Assembly: GCA_027625915.1 (NCBI GenBank)
Contig: JANTQA010000029.1
Span: 5,022,001-5,086,000, forward strand
Direction of reading: 5' to 3'
DNA from: Anaeramoeba flamelloides
Lineage: Eukaryota > Metamonada > Anaeramoebidae
DNA length: 64,000 bases
Below are positions 47,231-62,382 of this stretch, piece by piece; the stretch's first letter is position 1, and each line of letters opens with the position of its first letter. Position numbers and translations under genes: made by a program. Below the pieces are notes generated by a model, which did no database searches, was not told where the DNA came from, and saw only the letters and a list, made by a program, of their open reading frames with translations.

Positions 47231-50200
47231 CAAAAGAACAAAAAATAAAAATACAAAAAAAATTCATTTTTTTTGTAAAAAATAGTTTATTTGCATCTTT
47301 GGTTAAAGGGTCGTAAGAGCCTTCACGAAAATGAAAGAATAGTATTTGTTGTACATATCAAAAATTCATTTAGAACTTCCATCCTTAAATAATATGGAAT
47401 TTTCTTGTTAAAAAAAAAATGAGTATTGAAATTAGAAAATAAGTTTTTGTTAATAGTTGTGGTTAAGAGTAATTTCGTGCTTACATAATTACAATTATAA
47501 CTTGAATAAAGTTTTTTTTTCACTTAAATGTAATTTTAATTTTTTTAATATTCTCTATTTTTTTGAATACAAAGGTTATCAATGAGATGTAGTTAAATTG
47601 ATAAATTATACTGTTATATTTAAAGAAATAGATTTAAAATTATAGTTCATTTACCATTTTTGAAATTTTATTAATTCTATTTTCAATATATAGAAAAACA
47701 AGACTATCTTAAGTGACTAATATCTGATAACTTTTTTAACTCAAGTTGAATTAGATGAGAAAATTTTTTGCCAATTACTAAGCTTGGAAAACAATTTATT
47801 TTCAATATCAAACTTATTTCTTGATAAGGAATCCATATTTTGAAATTTGTCAAAAAAAAAAAAAAATCGAGACTAGCCCCTTAAAATAAATTATTTAACA
47901 AATTCACCTTTAATGTTAACCCAACAAAATCTATATTTGATTATTATTAAAAAAGTTAGAAAAATATAACTTTTCAAATGAAAATTGTAAACATTTTTTT
48001 GTTAAATTGATCAGTATTATATTAGATAAAATCAGTACTATTTATGAATTTAACTTTATCTCATTGATAAAATTTGTATTAAATAATGAAAGAAGTAAAA
48101 ATAAAAAATATTTTCTGGAAATGAAAAAACAGAAAAAAATAAAAAACAACAAATATAAAATTTTACTACTTTCCAAATGTAATAACAAATTTGTTTAAAG
48201 TGGTTTTATCAAATATCTGATGAATAAATTTCATATTTTCATAAAAATATACAAATGAAAATATATGAAATCTTTTTCTAAAACTGGATTGAATTAAAGA
48301 ATTGTACAAAAAATGAAGAAATTACTTTTTCAATTTTTCATATTTTTGCTATAAAAAAAAAGAATCGACAATTTTTAAAATAACTTTTTAAAAAATCAAA
48401 AAAACCCTTTTTTAAATTAAAAAAAAAAAAAGAATAAAAATAAAAGAAGTATCTGGTATAAATAAGTCATTGAAATTATAAAAATAAGAGAAAACAACAC
48501 CAATAGCAAAAATTCACCCCTATTCATTATCCCAGAAACCATTTGAAAGTTAATTTACTTTCTTAAACTTTCCCCAAAAAAAAAATACAATTAATTAATA
48601 AAAAAATATTTTGAAAAAAGAAGACCTTTTTTGTAGAATTTTTAGATAAGTAAGTGTTTTTACTAACCATTAATTAATATTTTAATTGATACACCACAAC
48701 ACACTTTAAAATGAAACAAAAAAATGAAAAATAATGTATTTAATAAACATGTACAAAATTTTCAGGATTTCAATAGATCAACAACACATTCTTAAGTTAA
48801 TATAATATTTCTATATGTTTTTTAAATTTTCTATTTTTTTATTCAAGTAGCAAAATATTTTCTTCTTCTTTTTTTTTTAGAAAATTTTGGCAAAAATAAT
48901 AACAATTATAAAAAATCATTTAAACTCATATTTAAACATTTCACATCTGTAAAATAGCTAAAAAATTAATAATAAAGCATTTTAATTCAAATTGTAACTA
49001 ATTTTGACTTTTTGTAATATATGAAAACTATTTTTATCATTTTTTTTTTATTTTTTCTCATTTCATTTTTTTGAATTAATTTATTTCTTTTGTTAAACGA
49101 AAAATTTTTTTGAATGATTCATATAAAATTAAAGTTGTGTTGTATAAAATAGAAGAACTCAAATAAAATTAGTTGGTCGTATCTAACCATTTTATTAGTC
49201 TATAATTATTAAATGAATTTATATAACTTTAGCGATAGACATTTTTTGAAAATATTCTTTCCAAAAACTTTAATACAATCTTTATTTATTTGTCTTGATA
49301 ATTATTTATTTTTTTATTATACAAGTATTGTAATTTATTAAAAAAATTTTCAAATTTTAATTATAGATTGATTTTATTAAATTTTCATTGTTTAAAAAAT
49401 TGAATTTTGATCTGTTGAAAATCTAGATTTGTAGTTTAGAAAATGAAATAAACTTTCTAAATTTGAGAAATTTCTTTTTTAACTTTTTTTCAAACAAAAA
49501 CCGAGTATTAGAAAAATTATAAAAATATCCACTCTCTTTTTTTCTAAAATTGATAAGAATCTAAGTTGAGGTTGAATAATCTAACTCAACCAAACTGTGA
49601 TTTATATAAATTCATATAAAAAATTTATCAAAATTGTAGAAAGATTTAATTCGATATTAATTCTTCCAATATATCCCAAAAATATGACTTTTTATCTTTC
49701 ACCAAGACTCTTCGGTTCTTTTAATGTACAAATAACAATTTTATTTTTGTAAAAAACCGAATTAATTATCTTTTTTAATTTTTTCGGACTATATAAATAC
49801 CCAGGCTTACCAAAAAAATCACATAAAAGATTTGAATTATTTGGAAAAAAAATATTTAATTGAATTAGGTATTTGGTAAATATTAAAGAATTACCAAGAG
49901 AAAAATTAAAACTAAGGGGAGAATTATGTTATTAGGGGTATTTTTCACAACTTTACAGTGAAGTTTTTATTGGTGATCTCATTTATATGTTATATAGATT
50001 GTCAAAATTAAATAATACTCTTGATAAAAAACGCCTACTAGTTATGTAATTCCAGAAAAGTCAAAATATAGCTATTTTTGTCTTTTATTGTATTTTGAAG
50101 GTAAAATTTTAAACACACTTTTTTTGATTCAAAAAAATTTTCAAATTTTCAATAAAACCAGATAATTTAAAATCAAGTTTTTTTATGATTAAATGAACTT

Positions 50201-50799
50201 CTTAACACTTAATCTTAAAATTCATTTTCAAAATTCCCTTACAATAAACTTTATCTTATTTTAAAAGAAATGGTTGAAGCAAGGTGATCATGAAATTTTA
50301 TTTTTTGAAAACTTATCAAGATAAATATCAAATTTTGATAAAGAAATTGTTTTACGAAAATTAGAAAATATTAAGTTTGAATAAGATATATTGGTTCAAT
50401 ATAATTAAAAGTCAATCAATAGACTGTTAATCATGAAATTAATCTTCATAAATAAAAAAATCAGAAATTCATTATGAAATAACCAAAAAAATTCGAAAAA
50501 AACCACACTTTTTCCAAAAAAAACAATTTTTTAATTCATCAAAAATGGATTTTAATCATTTAAACCATTACAAAAATACATCTTTGAAAATATAGACTCA
50601 GAATTAATTTAGGACTGTTTCTTTAAAAAGATAAATTCAAAAAATCAGAAAACTTTTTCCATCAAGTTCCTTTTTATGAATTTTTTAGGCAATGATTTAT
50701 AGAAAGAAAGAAGACTTTTATTCATTAAAATATAAATAATTGAGAACAACAAGTTGTTTAAAAATAGTCTTTGCACTAAACTGTTTTGAATGCAAAAGT

Positions 50800-51400
50800 T
50801 AAGGTATTTCCAAAAAAATCTGGATTTTTTTTACATTTTATAAAAAATCATCAGTGTTAATAGACCTATTCGTTAATTGACAATACAAAATCAAGATTAA
50901 TATTAATACTGAGTGAATCAATGACTAGAATATTTGTTTCAAAATATGTATTCTGAAATATTTTGAAAAAATGAAAGAAAAAAAAATAATACTTTTTTTG
51001 GTGAAAATAATATACCAACCAATTTCAATAAAAACTGGAAATATCGAAAGGGTACAAATGATTTTTTAAATAATAAAATGTATTTATATGTTTTTAATTT
51101 TATTAAAAATTTTTTGAGATTAAATAAGTTATGGAAATGATTTTTTAAATCAAAAAGAGAATAACAACCAATTTTAACCATCTAAAAAATATCAGATAAT
51201 TGTGAGATCATAAAATTCAATATATTTTTTTTTATGTAATATAACACTAACATAAAAATTGAATTATTACCAAGAATCAATAAATAAATAGTTGTTCATT
51301 ATTTTTTATCTTTAAATACTTTTTTGAAGATTGGGTTTAGAAGAGATATTTTAAAAATAAATTTGCCCCACTTTCTTTGAAATAACTTATGTTTAAAAAT
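50800..51400 (+). mobile_element. Family A element, partial (A3)
   Basis: Keeps the left end (AAGGTATTTCCAAAAAAATC) and matches A1 through to the AAATTTGCCCCAC block, then stops about 230 bases before the BTB gene. No LINE insert. Confidence 0.7.
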
Positions 51401-51631
51401 AAAATTGAAGAAACAATTGTGTTGACTTTTTTAAAGGCTAACTAGTCAGATTTAATATCATCAAAAAGATGTTATCAGAAAAAAAAGATTCAATTGATAT
51501 TCTTAATAACTTTATTGGCAGAAAAATGGAGAACAAACAAACTAAAAACTTTTCAAAAGTGGAGAATAAATTTATCATTTTTTTTTTAATTCTCAATTAG
51601 TCTAAAAAAAAAAATCAATTTCTTTTTAAAA

Positions 51632-53268
<1,637 letters not shown>

Positions 53269-53489
53269 AAGACAATTTAGATTTTTTAGTTGAAATCGTA
53301 ATTTCGATTTCATTTTTGTTAAATTAAATAAACCAATACCAATTTTTTTGTTTATTTATTAAAACCACTTACTTTAATCAATTATTTGTGTTGAAAATTC
53401 AATTACTGTTGACGAATTTTCTTTTAGATTGGAAAGTAATAAAATACAAGAAAAAGTCGGAAAAAATTAGACACATCCATTTTAGAAAA

Positions 53490-53753
53490 GTAAGGACTTT
53501 TTTAAAAACATTTTTCAAGTTTTTTATTTTTAAAAATGAGGAATTTTTTTTTAATTAAAACTTTTTGAAAAAACAAGTTTTATAAAAGTCATTAATCAAC
53601 CTTTAAATGTGAGATAGAGGCTATTGGGGTATGAAGAAAAACACTTTGTTATAAAAAATAATCCACACTTTTTAAAAACAAAAAACTTTATCAAAAGTAA
53701 ATTCAAGCAAAAAAAAACAAAAAGACAGTACTTACTTTTTTAAAATGGATACA
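53490..53753 (+). mobile_element. Family A right-end fragment (A4)
   Basis: Matches A1 15400-15690: TTTGAAAAAACAAGTTTTAT-like, TTTAAATGTGAGATAGAGGC, and the right end ACTTTTTTAAAATGG. Confidence 0.55.
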
Positions 53754-54039
53754 TGAAGCATTATATGTTGAAATAGTCATACTTTTAGTATTATAAACCC
53801 TTTTTCAAAAAAAAAAAAAATGGCACATCAATTAAGTAATTAAGAAAATATATTTCTAAATTTTATATCTCTAAAGAAATAATATTGAATATACATTTAG
53901 TTTCTCTACTTCAAATAGAAATTAATATCTTTTATTATTTGAAAAATCTTTATAATTAAAAAAAATTTTGAGATTAAAAAAAGTATATACCCTTTAATTT
54001 GAAACAAGAAATCTCATTTTTTATTTTTTCGACGATTGC

Positions 54040-55245
54040 TTAGATTATCATGTTATTAGCAATAAATTCAAGATGATATTAGAAAATTGAGAATAATCCA
54101 ACTTTATCACAAAAAAAAATCATCAAAAAGCAATGTTCCATAAAATAACATTAAATCAATAAAACACTAAAAAAAGAATTTTATTTTATTTCTTTTAAAT
54201 TACAAGAAAAATTTTGACTTTTACAAAGCATTTAAACTTTTACAACGCTTTCTTCTTTAAAAAATGTTAAAAAGTGTTTACAAGTGTTGTGAGTTGTCTT
54301 CAAGGTTTGAAAGACATATATTGTTATAAACGATAAGTCTTTGTTTGTTGTAGAAAAAAAAAATTGTTTTCATTAGTTTTCCTTTTTCCGACATCAAAAG
54401 CTCAATGAATTTTATTTATGAATAAAATTACCCATTCAAACAATAAATTATAATATAAAATAGATTTGTTTCTTAAAATGGGGTTTTAACCTTCACAATT
54501 TTAAATAGCCAAAAAGAATATAGAGGAACTTTCGTTCTTTTTGATGATCCGTTAATGCAAAACTTCTAAATCTAGTTTTTCTATCTATCCAAAACAAAGA
54601 TTCTCGAAGATAAGATAAAAAGAAAAAAAAACAAAATTAATTATGTAATCTTTATGAATAATGATCATCTGTAAAATGGGTGTTGTGAAATTATTTTGAA
54701 AAGTTAATCTTCCCTTTTCAACTTAAATAAGTTAAATAATTAAACACAGAACATACTCTTTTAAGAAGAAGAAATGAAAAAGAGTTAGTTTTTTATCATT
54801 AATATTCATAACAATTTATAATATGTAAATATATTGACAAAATATATCTTAATTTTTTTTTATTGTTGTTGTTGATTTCTAGGTTATATCGGTTTTTAAA
54901 ACAAGTTAAAACAATATACAATAATACTATGATCTGATCCTTGATTGAATAAAGTATCGTTTTTCTATTTTTTTCAAAGAATAACTTTTTTTTCTATGTC
55001 TTTTTGATCAAAAATTTTTTAAAAAAATATTGTTGATTGTATCTAAAATTAATCAACAATAATATAGTGATTTTGTTTCATCCCTTTTTTTTTTTTGAAA
55101 TTTATCTTATTTTTAATGTAGAATAACAAGATTTGATAGAATATCATAATTAATATAAATATCGTAATATTCGAGATTATTGGGTTTTATATCAATTATC
55201 ACAATTGTTTAACATATATCCATATTAATATAGATAATTGTAACT
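54040..55245 (-). mobile_element. Family B element, decayed (B3)
   Basis: Same order of blocks as B1: TATTAGCAATAA near the left, AAGTGTTTACAAGTGTTGTG then AGTTGTCTTC, CCAAAAAGAATA, TGATCCTTGATTGAAT, TTTTTGATCAAAAA. Most CGCGAT motifs have mutated (AATCCAACTTTATCAC). Confidence 0.65.
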
Positions 55246-55458
55246 TATATAAAGATATCCACAAAATTGGAAAATTTCGCCCAATATCAAAATTTCAAGC
55301 TACAAAATTTCTAGCTTATGCTTTTTTTATAGTTATCTTCATAAAGATAATTTATTTTTTGTAATATAAGATACTTGGTTTATTATGTCTAGTTTATAAT
55401 TTTGTTGAAAACTGGTTGATATTAACAAAACCCATGTATTATATTTATCATTATATAT

Positions 55459-56028
55459 TAAACTCTTTTTCAGTAAAATGTCCCCAGTTTTATTGAAGAA
55501 ATATAACATATTCTCTAAGTCTAATTCAATATTCTTCACAAACTAAATTTTCAATTTTTAGATCAGAATCATTTTTTCTCATTTTGGAAATTTTTTTTTT
55601 TTTTGTATTTTGCTTTTTTTTTTTTATTATTTTTTTCTCTACTTTTCTTTTTTATTTCTTTTTAAAAATTAAATTTGAAAAAAAATATGTTTGAAAAACC
55701 GAATTAACATTAAGAAAAGTTAGGCTTTGTATATTCTTCTAAAATTCAGATATTTACAAGTAAAAAATCTTATTATCAACAATTTTAATTTCCACAAGAA
55801 ATTGGGAATTTTGCACGAGAAGTTCCAATGAATGTGACCGAAAAAATTTTTTAGCAATTTTTTTTTTTGAAATTTATGGTTTGTTCAGGGTTTTCTTTTA
55901 TGATTATCGACTCTTATATGAATTTTATTATTTATCGTATTTCTAAATAATCTGAGTTTGGTTGATTCTTAAAAATAAAGTGACTTTTTTATTTTTTTAC
56001 TGGGCCCCTTTGAGTCAAATGGAGTTTA
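55459..56028. mobile_element. Family E DNA element (E2)
   Basis: Left TAAACTCTTTTTCAGTAAAA then TGTCCCCAGTT; right ACTGGGCCCCTTTGAGTCAA then ATGGAGTTTA. 570 bases, opposite orientation to E1. Non-coding. Confidence 0.8.
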
Positions 56029-57044
56029 CTATACAGAAAAAATAAACAGTATTGATGGTTATTGAAAATAGTTACATTTTCCCATTATTCAAATCACAAT
56101 CATTAAATAATCTCCAAATGTTGATCATCTACAAATTTCTTACAAAAATAATAGCCAGCTATCACATCTTCTCTTTTATTTAGGATAAGCCATCCAATTA
56201 TTAATATCCAATGTTATAAAAAAATGAATTATTTTTTATTGAGCGTCCTTCAAACTTTTGTAATATTTTCTTGAAATGATCTCAAACAATTATTAAAATC
56301 CTAATAGATTTTTCTTTTTCTTTTTTTGTATTTTTTTTTGTATTTTTTTTAGTAAATTATTTTAAAATAAAAAAAAGAAAATATGTGAAGGATCTTTTTT
56401 ATCAGGGTATTTTCTTTTGTTTAATTAAGTTGAATAAAATTTTCTAAAATGAAATACCAAATCACAAACTAGTGAATTTCTTTCTAAAATTGAAAGCGAT
56501 ATTTATATGTTACAATGTTTTTATGAAATTAAAAAAATTAAATATAAAATAAGATAAAAAATGATAAAAACATATTCTTCTATTTCCCAATCCCCCTTTA
56601 TTAAATTATAAAGAATTAATATTAGATTCATCACCCAATTTTAAGGACGCATACCCTTTTAAAAAAATAGAGTTTGTATATACTCTAATTTTTTTTTTTT
56701 TTGATCTATGGAATATTTTGATAAAAAAAAATATATTTTTAATTGTCTTTTTAAAAAATAATCAATATGAATAAAAATATAAAAATAAAATTTTTATTTT
56801 TTATTTGAAGTTATAAAAAAGAACAAGTAAGCAAATGTAATAAAGGAAGAAAAATATTATATTTGTTAAATCTTTTTTAAATTGATTTTTTACAGTTCTT
56901 TCGATTAAATTTTTATCAATAAATTTACAAAAAAAAAAAAATTGAATTGATTAGTTTTTTTATAAAAGAAAATTTTCAATTCAAAATGCAAAATTGATCA
57001 CAACCCTATTATAAACACTATGGAATTTGAAACAAAACATAAAA

Positions 57045-59564
57045 TCAAATGATTTCAAAACCATATTTTTTTGAAAAGTCCAAATGATTTTTTAAATATT
57101 GTTTATATTTGTACACTATAAATGGGCTGTGTTCAATCTGTAATTGATTTTTTCCATTTTTCGCTTTTTTTAGATTATTTTTTGAAAATATATCTAATCG
57201 CTCATCTTTTTTTCGAAAATTAGTTAATATGACTTTTTTGCTCTTTTTAGGATAATGCTTTGTATCTATTCGAATAGTTGCATATCTATTTCCAATTTTT
57301 TCATTTTCATTTTCATTCTCATTCATATTTCCATTTTCATTTCCATTTTCATTCCCATTCCCATTCCCGTTCTCATTTCCATTTACATTTTGATAATCTT
57401 CCTCGTTTTCATTTAAAAATAAAGTATTAATTCCGTTTCCAACCTTACTCATTTGATATCCTTTATTTGAATTATTTTCAATATCTGAAAATTTTAATTT
57501 TTTTAACAAAACATCTTTAACTCTTTTTATTTCTCGGATTGGAGTATATAATTCTTTTTCAAAATCTTTAAATTTATAGGAATTTAAATTTGTTGGTTTT
57601 GAAAACAAAGCATCTTGAATATCATGGCAAGCTGTTTGTAAAAACAAACCAAGTTCTTCTTGTATTTCTAAAGTATTTTCAAGTTTTAATTCTAATCGTT
57701 TAATTTCATTTTGGTATAAACTTTTCTCAGAACTTAACAAATTTTTATTTTCATTTCTTTCACCAAAAATTTTAGGTACTTTAATTTTGATTATTATTTT
57801 CTTTTTTTCTGTTTCTTTCTTTCTTTTTTGGTTATTTTTATGAACAATCCCCATTAATTTTTGAAATTGTGGATCATTTTGTAAATCTTTAGAAACCTTA
57901 AATGAAGTATTATCTTTATTTCTTTTTCTTTTTTTTAATTTCTTTTTCATTTTTTTGGATCCTGTTTTTGGTAATGGAATTTGTTTACAATATAAATTTT
58001 TTGAAAATTGGTTGGGACAATTTTTGTTTTTTAGTTTTACAATTTTGTGTATGTTTTCACTATTCGGACTTTCGAGTGCAGAAGCCAATTTTAATAATTT
58101 TTTTATTGGGCTATTCGATTTATATTTAAATAAATAATGGTATACCATTGTGAGATCATGAGTAAACAATTGCTTCCTGATGTCCATTAGCATCGCCACA
58201 ATCGCGTAACCTATAAATTCAAGTGGGGAATTGTTTGCAAATACAAAGTCCCAGATTATAAACACATCTTTTAAATCAAATTCTCTTGACAGCAATAATC
58301 GATACCACCGAATACAATATAATTCAGGTTCAATTTTATGTTTTCTTAAGTGTTTAAATAATTTGGGATCGTACTTTTGAAGTTTATTAAAGTGTGTGTC
58401 ATTAGAGAGAGTATAAATGTCAATTCTTTTTTTCTTTTTCCTTTTCTTTTTTTTTTTTTTCCGAGTTTTTCGTTTGGGTTCATTTTCCTTCAAAATTGTT
58501 CTTGGATTTGAGTTTGAATTTGAAGGCAAACTTGGATTGGTAAATTGACTTGAACTCTCACTATCATAACTAACAATTACGCACCCATTTCGGCTCTGGT
58601 GTTTTGTTGATTTTTCTCTTAATTTTGCGTTTGGCCTCTTTTTATTCGTGCTTTTCTTTTTTCGTTTAATTCCAATTCTCATTTTTAATTTGCTCTTGGT
58701 TTTGTTTTTAGCGTCCTTTTTTTGTGTTTTTGTTTCTTTGTTTAATTGCTTTTTTGTTCCAATTTCAGTTTCTACTTTCGGTTCAAGTGGAACAGATTTA
58801 AATAAAATTTTTGAAAATTTCATTATTCTTTCAAAAATTAAATAAGTGTCTTCTTCAATATACCGCTCATCAGTGAGCATTGAAAAATCAGAGTTGTTCA
58901 TTCTTTTTTTTTTGTTGTTTGTTTTATGGTACAAGAGGAAAATAAACAAGACGGAAAACAAGCTTGTTATTTTTGAGAAAAAAAATCACAAACAAAGAAA
59001 AAGATCTAAAAATTACTTTTTTTGGTACTCATGAGAAACAACATAAAGAATTGGTGAAAGTAATTCGTGCATTCCTTGCTTGTATGTTTGTTCGGGATGA
59101 GTTTTTAAATAAACAAGAAGGATTCGATACATTTGTAGTAGGGTTGCTTTTTGATTAAAAAATTCAACTCTTGGATTCGTACGAAGGAGATCCAATTTGA
59201 TGACACACTTCAATTCCTTTAAATTACTTGGTTCTATGAACGACGGCTGTGGTGATTGCGGCAACAATTTAGAGTCGTCACTCTTATGGAGATTTCCTTT
59301 TTCATTGGAAATGGTTTTGGTTTGATCTTGTTCATGGAATGTGAAATCATTGGAATACTTTTTGCATATTTGGGAATAGCTATTGCGATGCTTGTGTGTA
59401 ATTTTGAGAAATTCCTTTGGGTTTGGAAATGTTCCAAAACAACCCAGACATACCCTCCAAAGAATTGTTCGGATTTTTGTGTTCACATAGGCTGCTCTTT
59501 TGATCTCTTTTTTTAATTCAAACAAAGAAAAATTTGATGTAAAGGTATCTTGATATTCTTCCAT
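57045..59564 (-). CDS. TBC1D5: TBC1D5-type Rab GTPase-activating protein, two exons
   Basis: Exon 1 59564-59017 and exon 2 58902-57045 (stop TGA) give 801 codons. The TBC domain spans the intron: TILWRVCLGCF (34-44), the arginine-finger motif I-K-L-D-L-L-R with Arg128, the glutamine finger YKQGMHELLSPI with Gln163, then in exon 2 DERYIEEDTYLIFERIM, the C-lobe YCIRWYRLLLSREFDLKDVF followed by IIWDFVFA, and YAIVAMLMDIRKQLF. Both catalytic residues are present, so GAP activity is expected. TBC1D5 acts on Rab7 with retromer at endosomes; the resemblance of the C-lobe is strongest to that subfamily. A Lys-rich insert sits between the two halves of the domain (58440-58800) and the C-terminus has a coiled coil (57650-57720) and a Glu-Asn-Gly repeat (57290-57400). 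The 114-base intron has phase 2; donor GTAATT at 59016 is preferred to an in-phase GTACCA at 59028. Confidence 0.88.
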
Positions 59565-60699
59565 TTCATTTTTGACTCGAACAACTGTGATTGAGAAATA
59601 TTATTTTACTGTTGATTTCACAGCGAAAATTTTGCAAGTCTGTTGTTGTAATAAAACGTAAACCAAGAACTATCAAATTTGTGTGAATAGTAAAAAATAA
59701 TTTTTTGAATTGGGAAAAATTTGTTCAAAATTGGTTTTTTAAGAATTCTTAAAGGGAAATAAGAACTTGAAGATCTTTTGTTCTAATTTCAAAAATTGAT
59801 TTTTTGTTTTACAAAATCGAAGATATTTTTTTTTTTGCTTCTAAAAGAATATTTTTTTATTTCTTGTTAAGGTTCACAATCCCTGAAACTTTAAAAAAGA
59901 TTCTATGGTATTTAGGGTACAGTTCTTTGTTATTTAGGTTCTTAGATGATTGATCTTGTACTTGGTATGGGTTTTTATGATTGATTTAAAATGGCAATTT
60001 TTGACAATAATAATTTTTTTTTTCGGAAATCCGGATTGAACAGTGTAAGAATGGTAGGTTGGAACTAAAGTTATAAAAAAATGAGACTCGTATGCTATCG
60101 ATCAAAATTTTTATATAAATTATGGTTTTATTTGGGGATTTTTAAAAAAATAATATATTTTTTTTGATTCATTTAGTTAATTGAGAAAAAAGTAAAACAA
60201 AATTTACTTTTGTAACCTTATAAATCAAAATTTTTAAAAATACCCTCCAATATATTGGCCTTCTACTTTTCAATTCGGGTTTCAGGAAAAAAATAAAGAA
60301 AAATTTTATCTTACTTCACTTTCTAATAGAAAAATCAAAAGATTTGGATTAAAGAATTAATTCAAATAAATAAAAATGATCTAAATGTTATCTTTGGCAT
60401 TATTCAAAATATTGTAAATCAGAAAATTTATATTAAGGAATTAATTCAAATAAATAAAAATAATAAGCAATTAAAGAATAATGTTATTGATATTATTCGA
60501 AATAAAGACCCATTATTTATCTTTCAATTAGTTAATGATAAAGAAAACTGTTTTCTTTTCTTGAAATTTAGAAATTAGAATTTAAAAATTCGGAAAGTGT
60601 CTTCAATTCAATCGATTTGTTAAGTACCTAGGTTTTCTTGAAGTTTCAGAAATCAAAAAAATCGAATAAACTCTTTAATTTTTCTCATTTTTTTTACAT

Positions 60700-61015
60700 T
60701 ATGGAAAACTTAATGACTGTTTTCTGGGGGTTTCTGCTTTATTTGTGAAGTGTTCTAGGTTTTTTTGAGGTTTTCATTTATTTGTGAAGTGTTCTAGGTT
60801 TTTTGGGGGTTTTCTATTTTATTTGTGAAGTGTTCTAGGTTTTTTTTTTACTTTAGAAATAAACCGAAAATTTATTAAAATTTCCGGTTTATTTCTAAAG
60901 TAAAAAAGACCTAACGAAAATCTATTGATTTTCTAAATAAATAGAAAACTCAAAAAAACCTAACGAAAATCGATAGATTTAACAAATAAAACATAAAACC
61001 TCAAGAAAACCTAAT
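60700..61015. repeat. Palindromic repeat locus J2
   Basis: Core inverted repeat 60850-60901 (ACTTTAGAAATAAACCGAAA against TTTCGGTTTATTTCTAAAGT-like, a few mismatches). Left of it are three units of TTTGTGAAGTGTTCTAGGTT; right are units of AAAACTCAAAAAAACCTAAC with GAAAATC.ATTGATTT. Confidence 0.75.
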
Positions 61016-61519
61016 ACTGTTTTTTTTTAATTCAAAAGAACAGGGAAAAATTCAGGATTTTTCTTTTTATTTCAAATTCTAGATAATCTAACTTTCCGTT
61101 TTCTTTAATTTTTGCAATTTACAGGTAACTCTAAGAAATTTTACTTTTCATTTATATAATCAAAAAACCTTAACCGGCTTTTCTTTTTAATTTCTGTTTC
61201 AAAAATTGATTGATTTTCTAAGCAACACAAAAATCAAAAAATACTTAAAGAAAGTGTCCATATAGTGCCTAGCTACTTTTTAATTTTTGAAATTAAAAAA
61301 AAAAATCCAAAATTTTCTTTTTATTTCTCAAATTAAAAAAAAGCCGATGGATGTTTTTTAGAATTCAAAAGAATTGAGTAAAATCAAAGATTTATTTTTT
61401 TTCTTTTAAATCCTTGAAAAAATTAACAACAAAAAGATTATAATTTAGCTGAATCATCCTTCTTCAAAATAAAGAAAAATTATATATTTATTTTTATTTA
61501 TTCTTAATATATCATCAAT

Positions 61520-62061
61520 TAAATTCAAACTTTGTTTTTAGTCAAAGTAATCCAAAACTTTTTTCAAATATCATTTTTTTTTCTAATGGGCCTTTTGAAA
61601 AAAAAGAAAGAAATAAGTAGAATAAAATACATCAAAAAATAGTTGATATCCACATATAATAAAACTGATATACCAATTTATTTTCGTAAAAATAGAAAAA
61701 CCCAAACTCTTAGGTGACCATTTAAAAAACAATAACAATGTTTCTTTTCATCTTCAATTGAAGATCAATTATAATTCGTCAGAGAAATCAATATGATTTC
61801 TATACAATCATTTTCACTGTTTCAGTAACATTAGAATATCTTACTTTTACGAATTGAATAAGAATCTTGCAATAATACAAAAAAAAAATATTATGACTTA
61901 AATCTCAAAAAAAAAAAACAAAAAAATGTAATTTAATGTGAAAAAATGATTAAAAAGATTAATTTTCCAAAATAAATCTTTTCTTCTAATATCCATTCAA
62001 TTTCTTTTTATAAATGGAATTCAGTCATCACAACTGTTCCACTTTGACTATAAAATGGTTA
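61520..62061 (+). mobile_element. Family D DNA element (D4)
   Basis: Left TAAATTCAAACTTTGTTTTT then AGTCAAAG, right CTGTTCCACTTTGACTATAA then AATGGTTAAA. Internal blocks as in D1 and D3 (AAGAAATAAGTAGAATAAA, TTTCTTCTAATATCCATTCA). Confidence 0.75.
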
Positions 62062-62382
62062 AATATTAAACGTTAAACACCAGAAAAACACATTTTTTCT
62101 CAAAATCATTCAATAATCATATTTTTCAATTATTTATTTTCAATTTTTTTTTCTGTTAAAAAACATCGAGCGTAGATATATTATTTTTTTATATATAATT
62201 CAATTCTCACAAAATATTGTACATATCAAAAAGGTATAATTTCGTTTTTAGACAGCATAATGATCAACAACAACAACAACAAAAAAACAATTCGATTGGA
62301 TAAAAAATCAAAGAAAAAATGTTTATAAGAAAGAGAAAATTTTATTATAATTCTAAATCCTTTAAATGATACGAGAAATCAT

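Larger units (their letters stand above)
46093..51631. other. Intergenic region with D3 and A3
   Basis: Apart from D3 (46530-47230) and A3 (50800-51400), I see AT-rich sequence without coding trace. A segment at 49140-49240 (AGAAGAACTCAAATAAAATT then AGTTGGT) is repeated at 30690-30790, an unclassified repeat. Confidence 0.6.
53269..57044. other. Intergenic region, convergent genes
   Basis: Holds A4 (53490-53753), a decayed B copy (54040-55245) and E2 (55459-56028). The rest is AT-rich with long T and A runs; nothing else seen. Confidence 0.6.
59565..62382. other. Intergenic region with J2 and D4
   Basis: Promoter of the TBC gene at left, 3' side of the TRIM-like gene at right. It includes the palindromic J2 locus, related AT-rich repeats around 60560-61400 (CTAGGTTTT and AAGTGTC blocks) and D4. 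No coding trace. Confidence 0.6.
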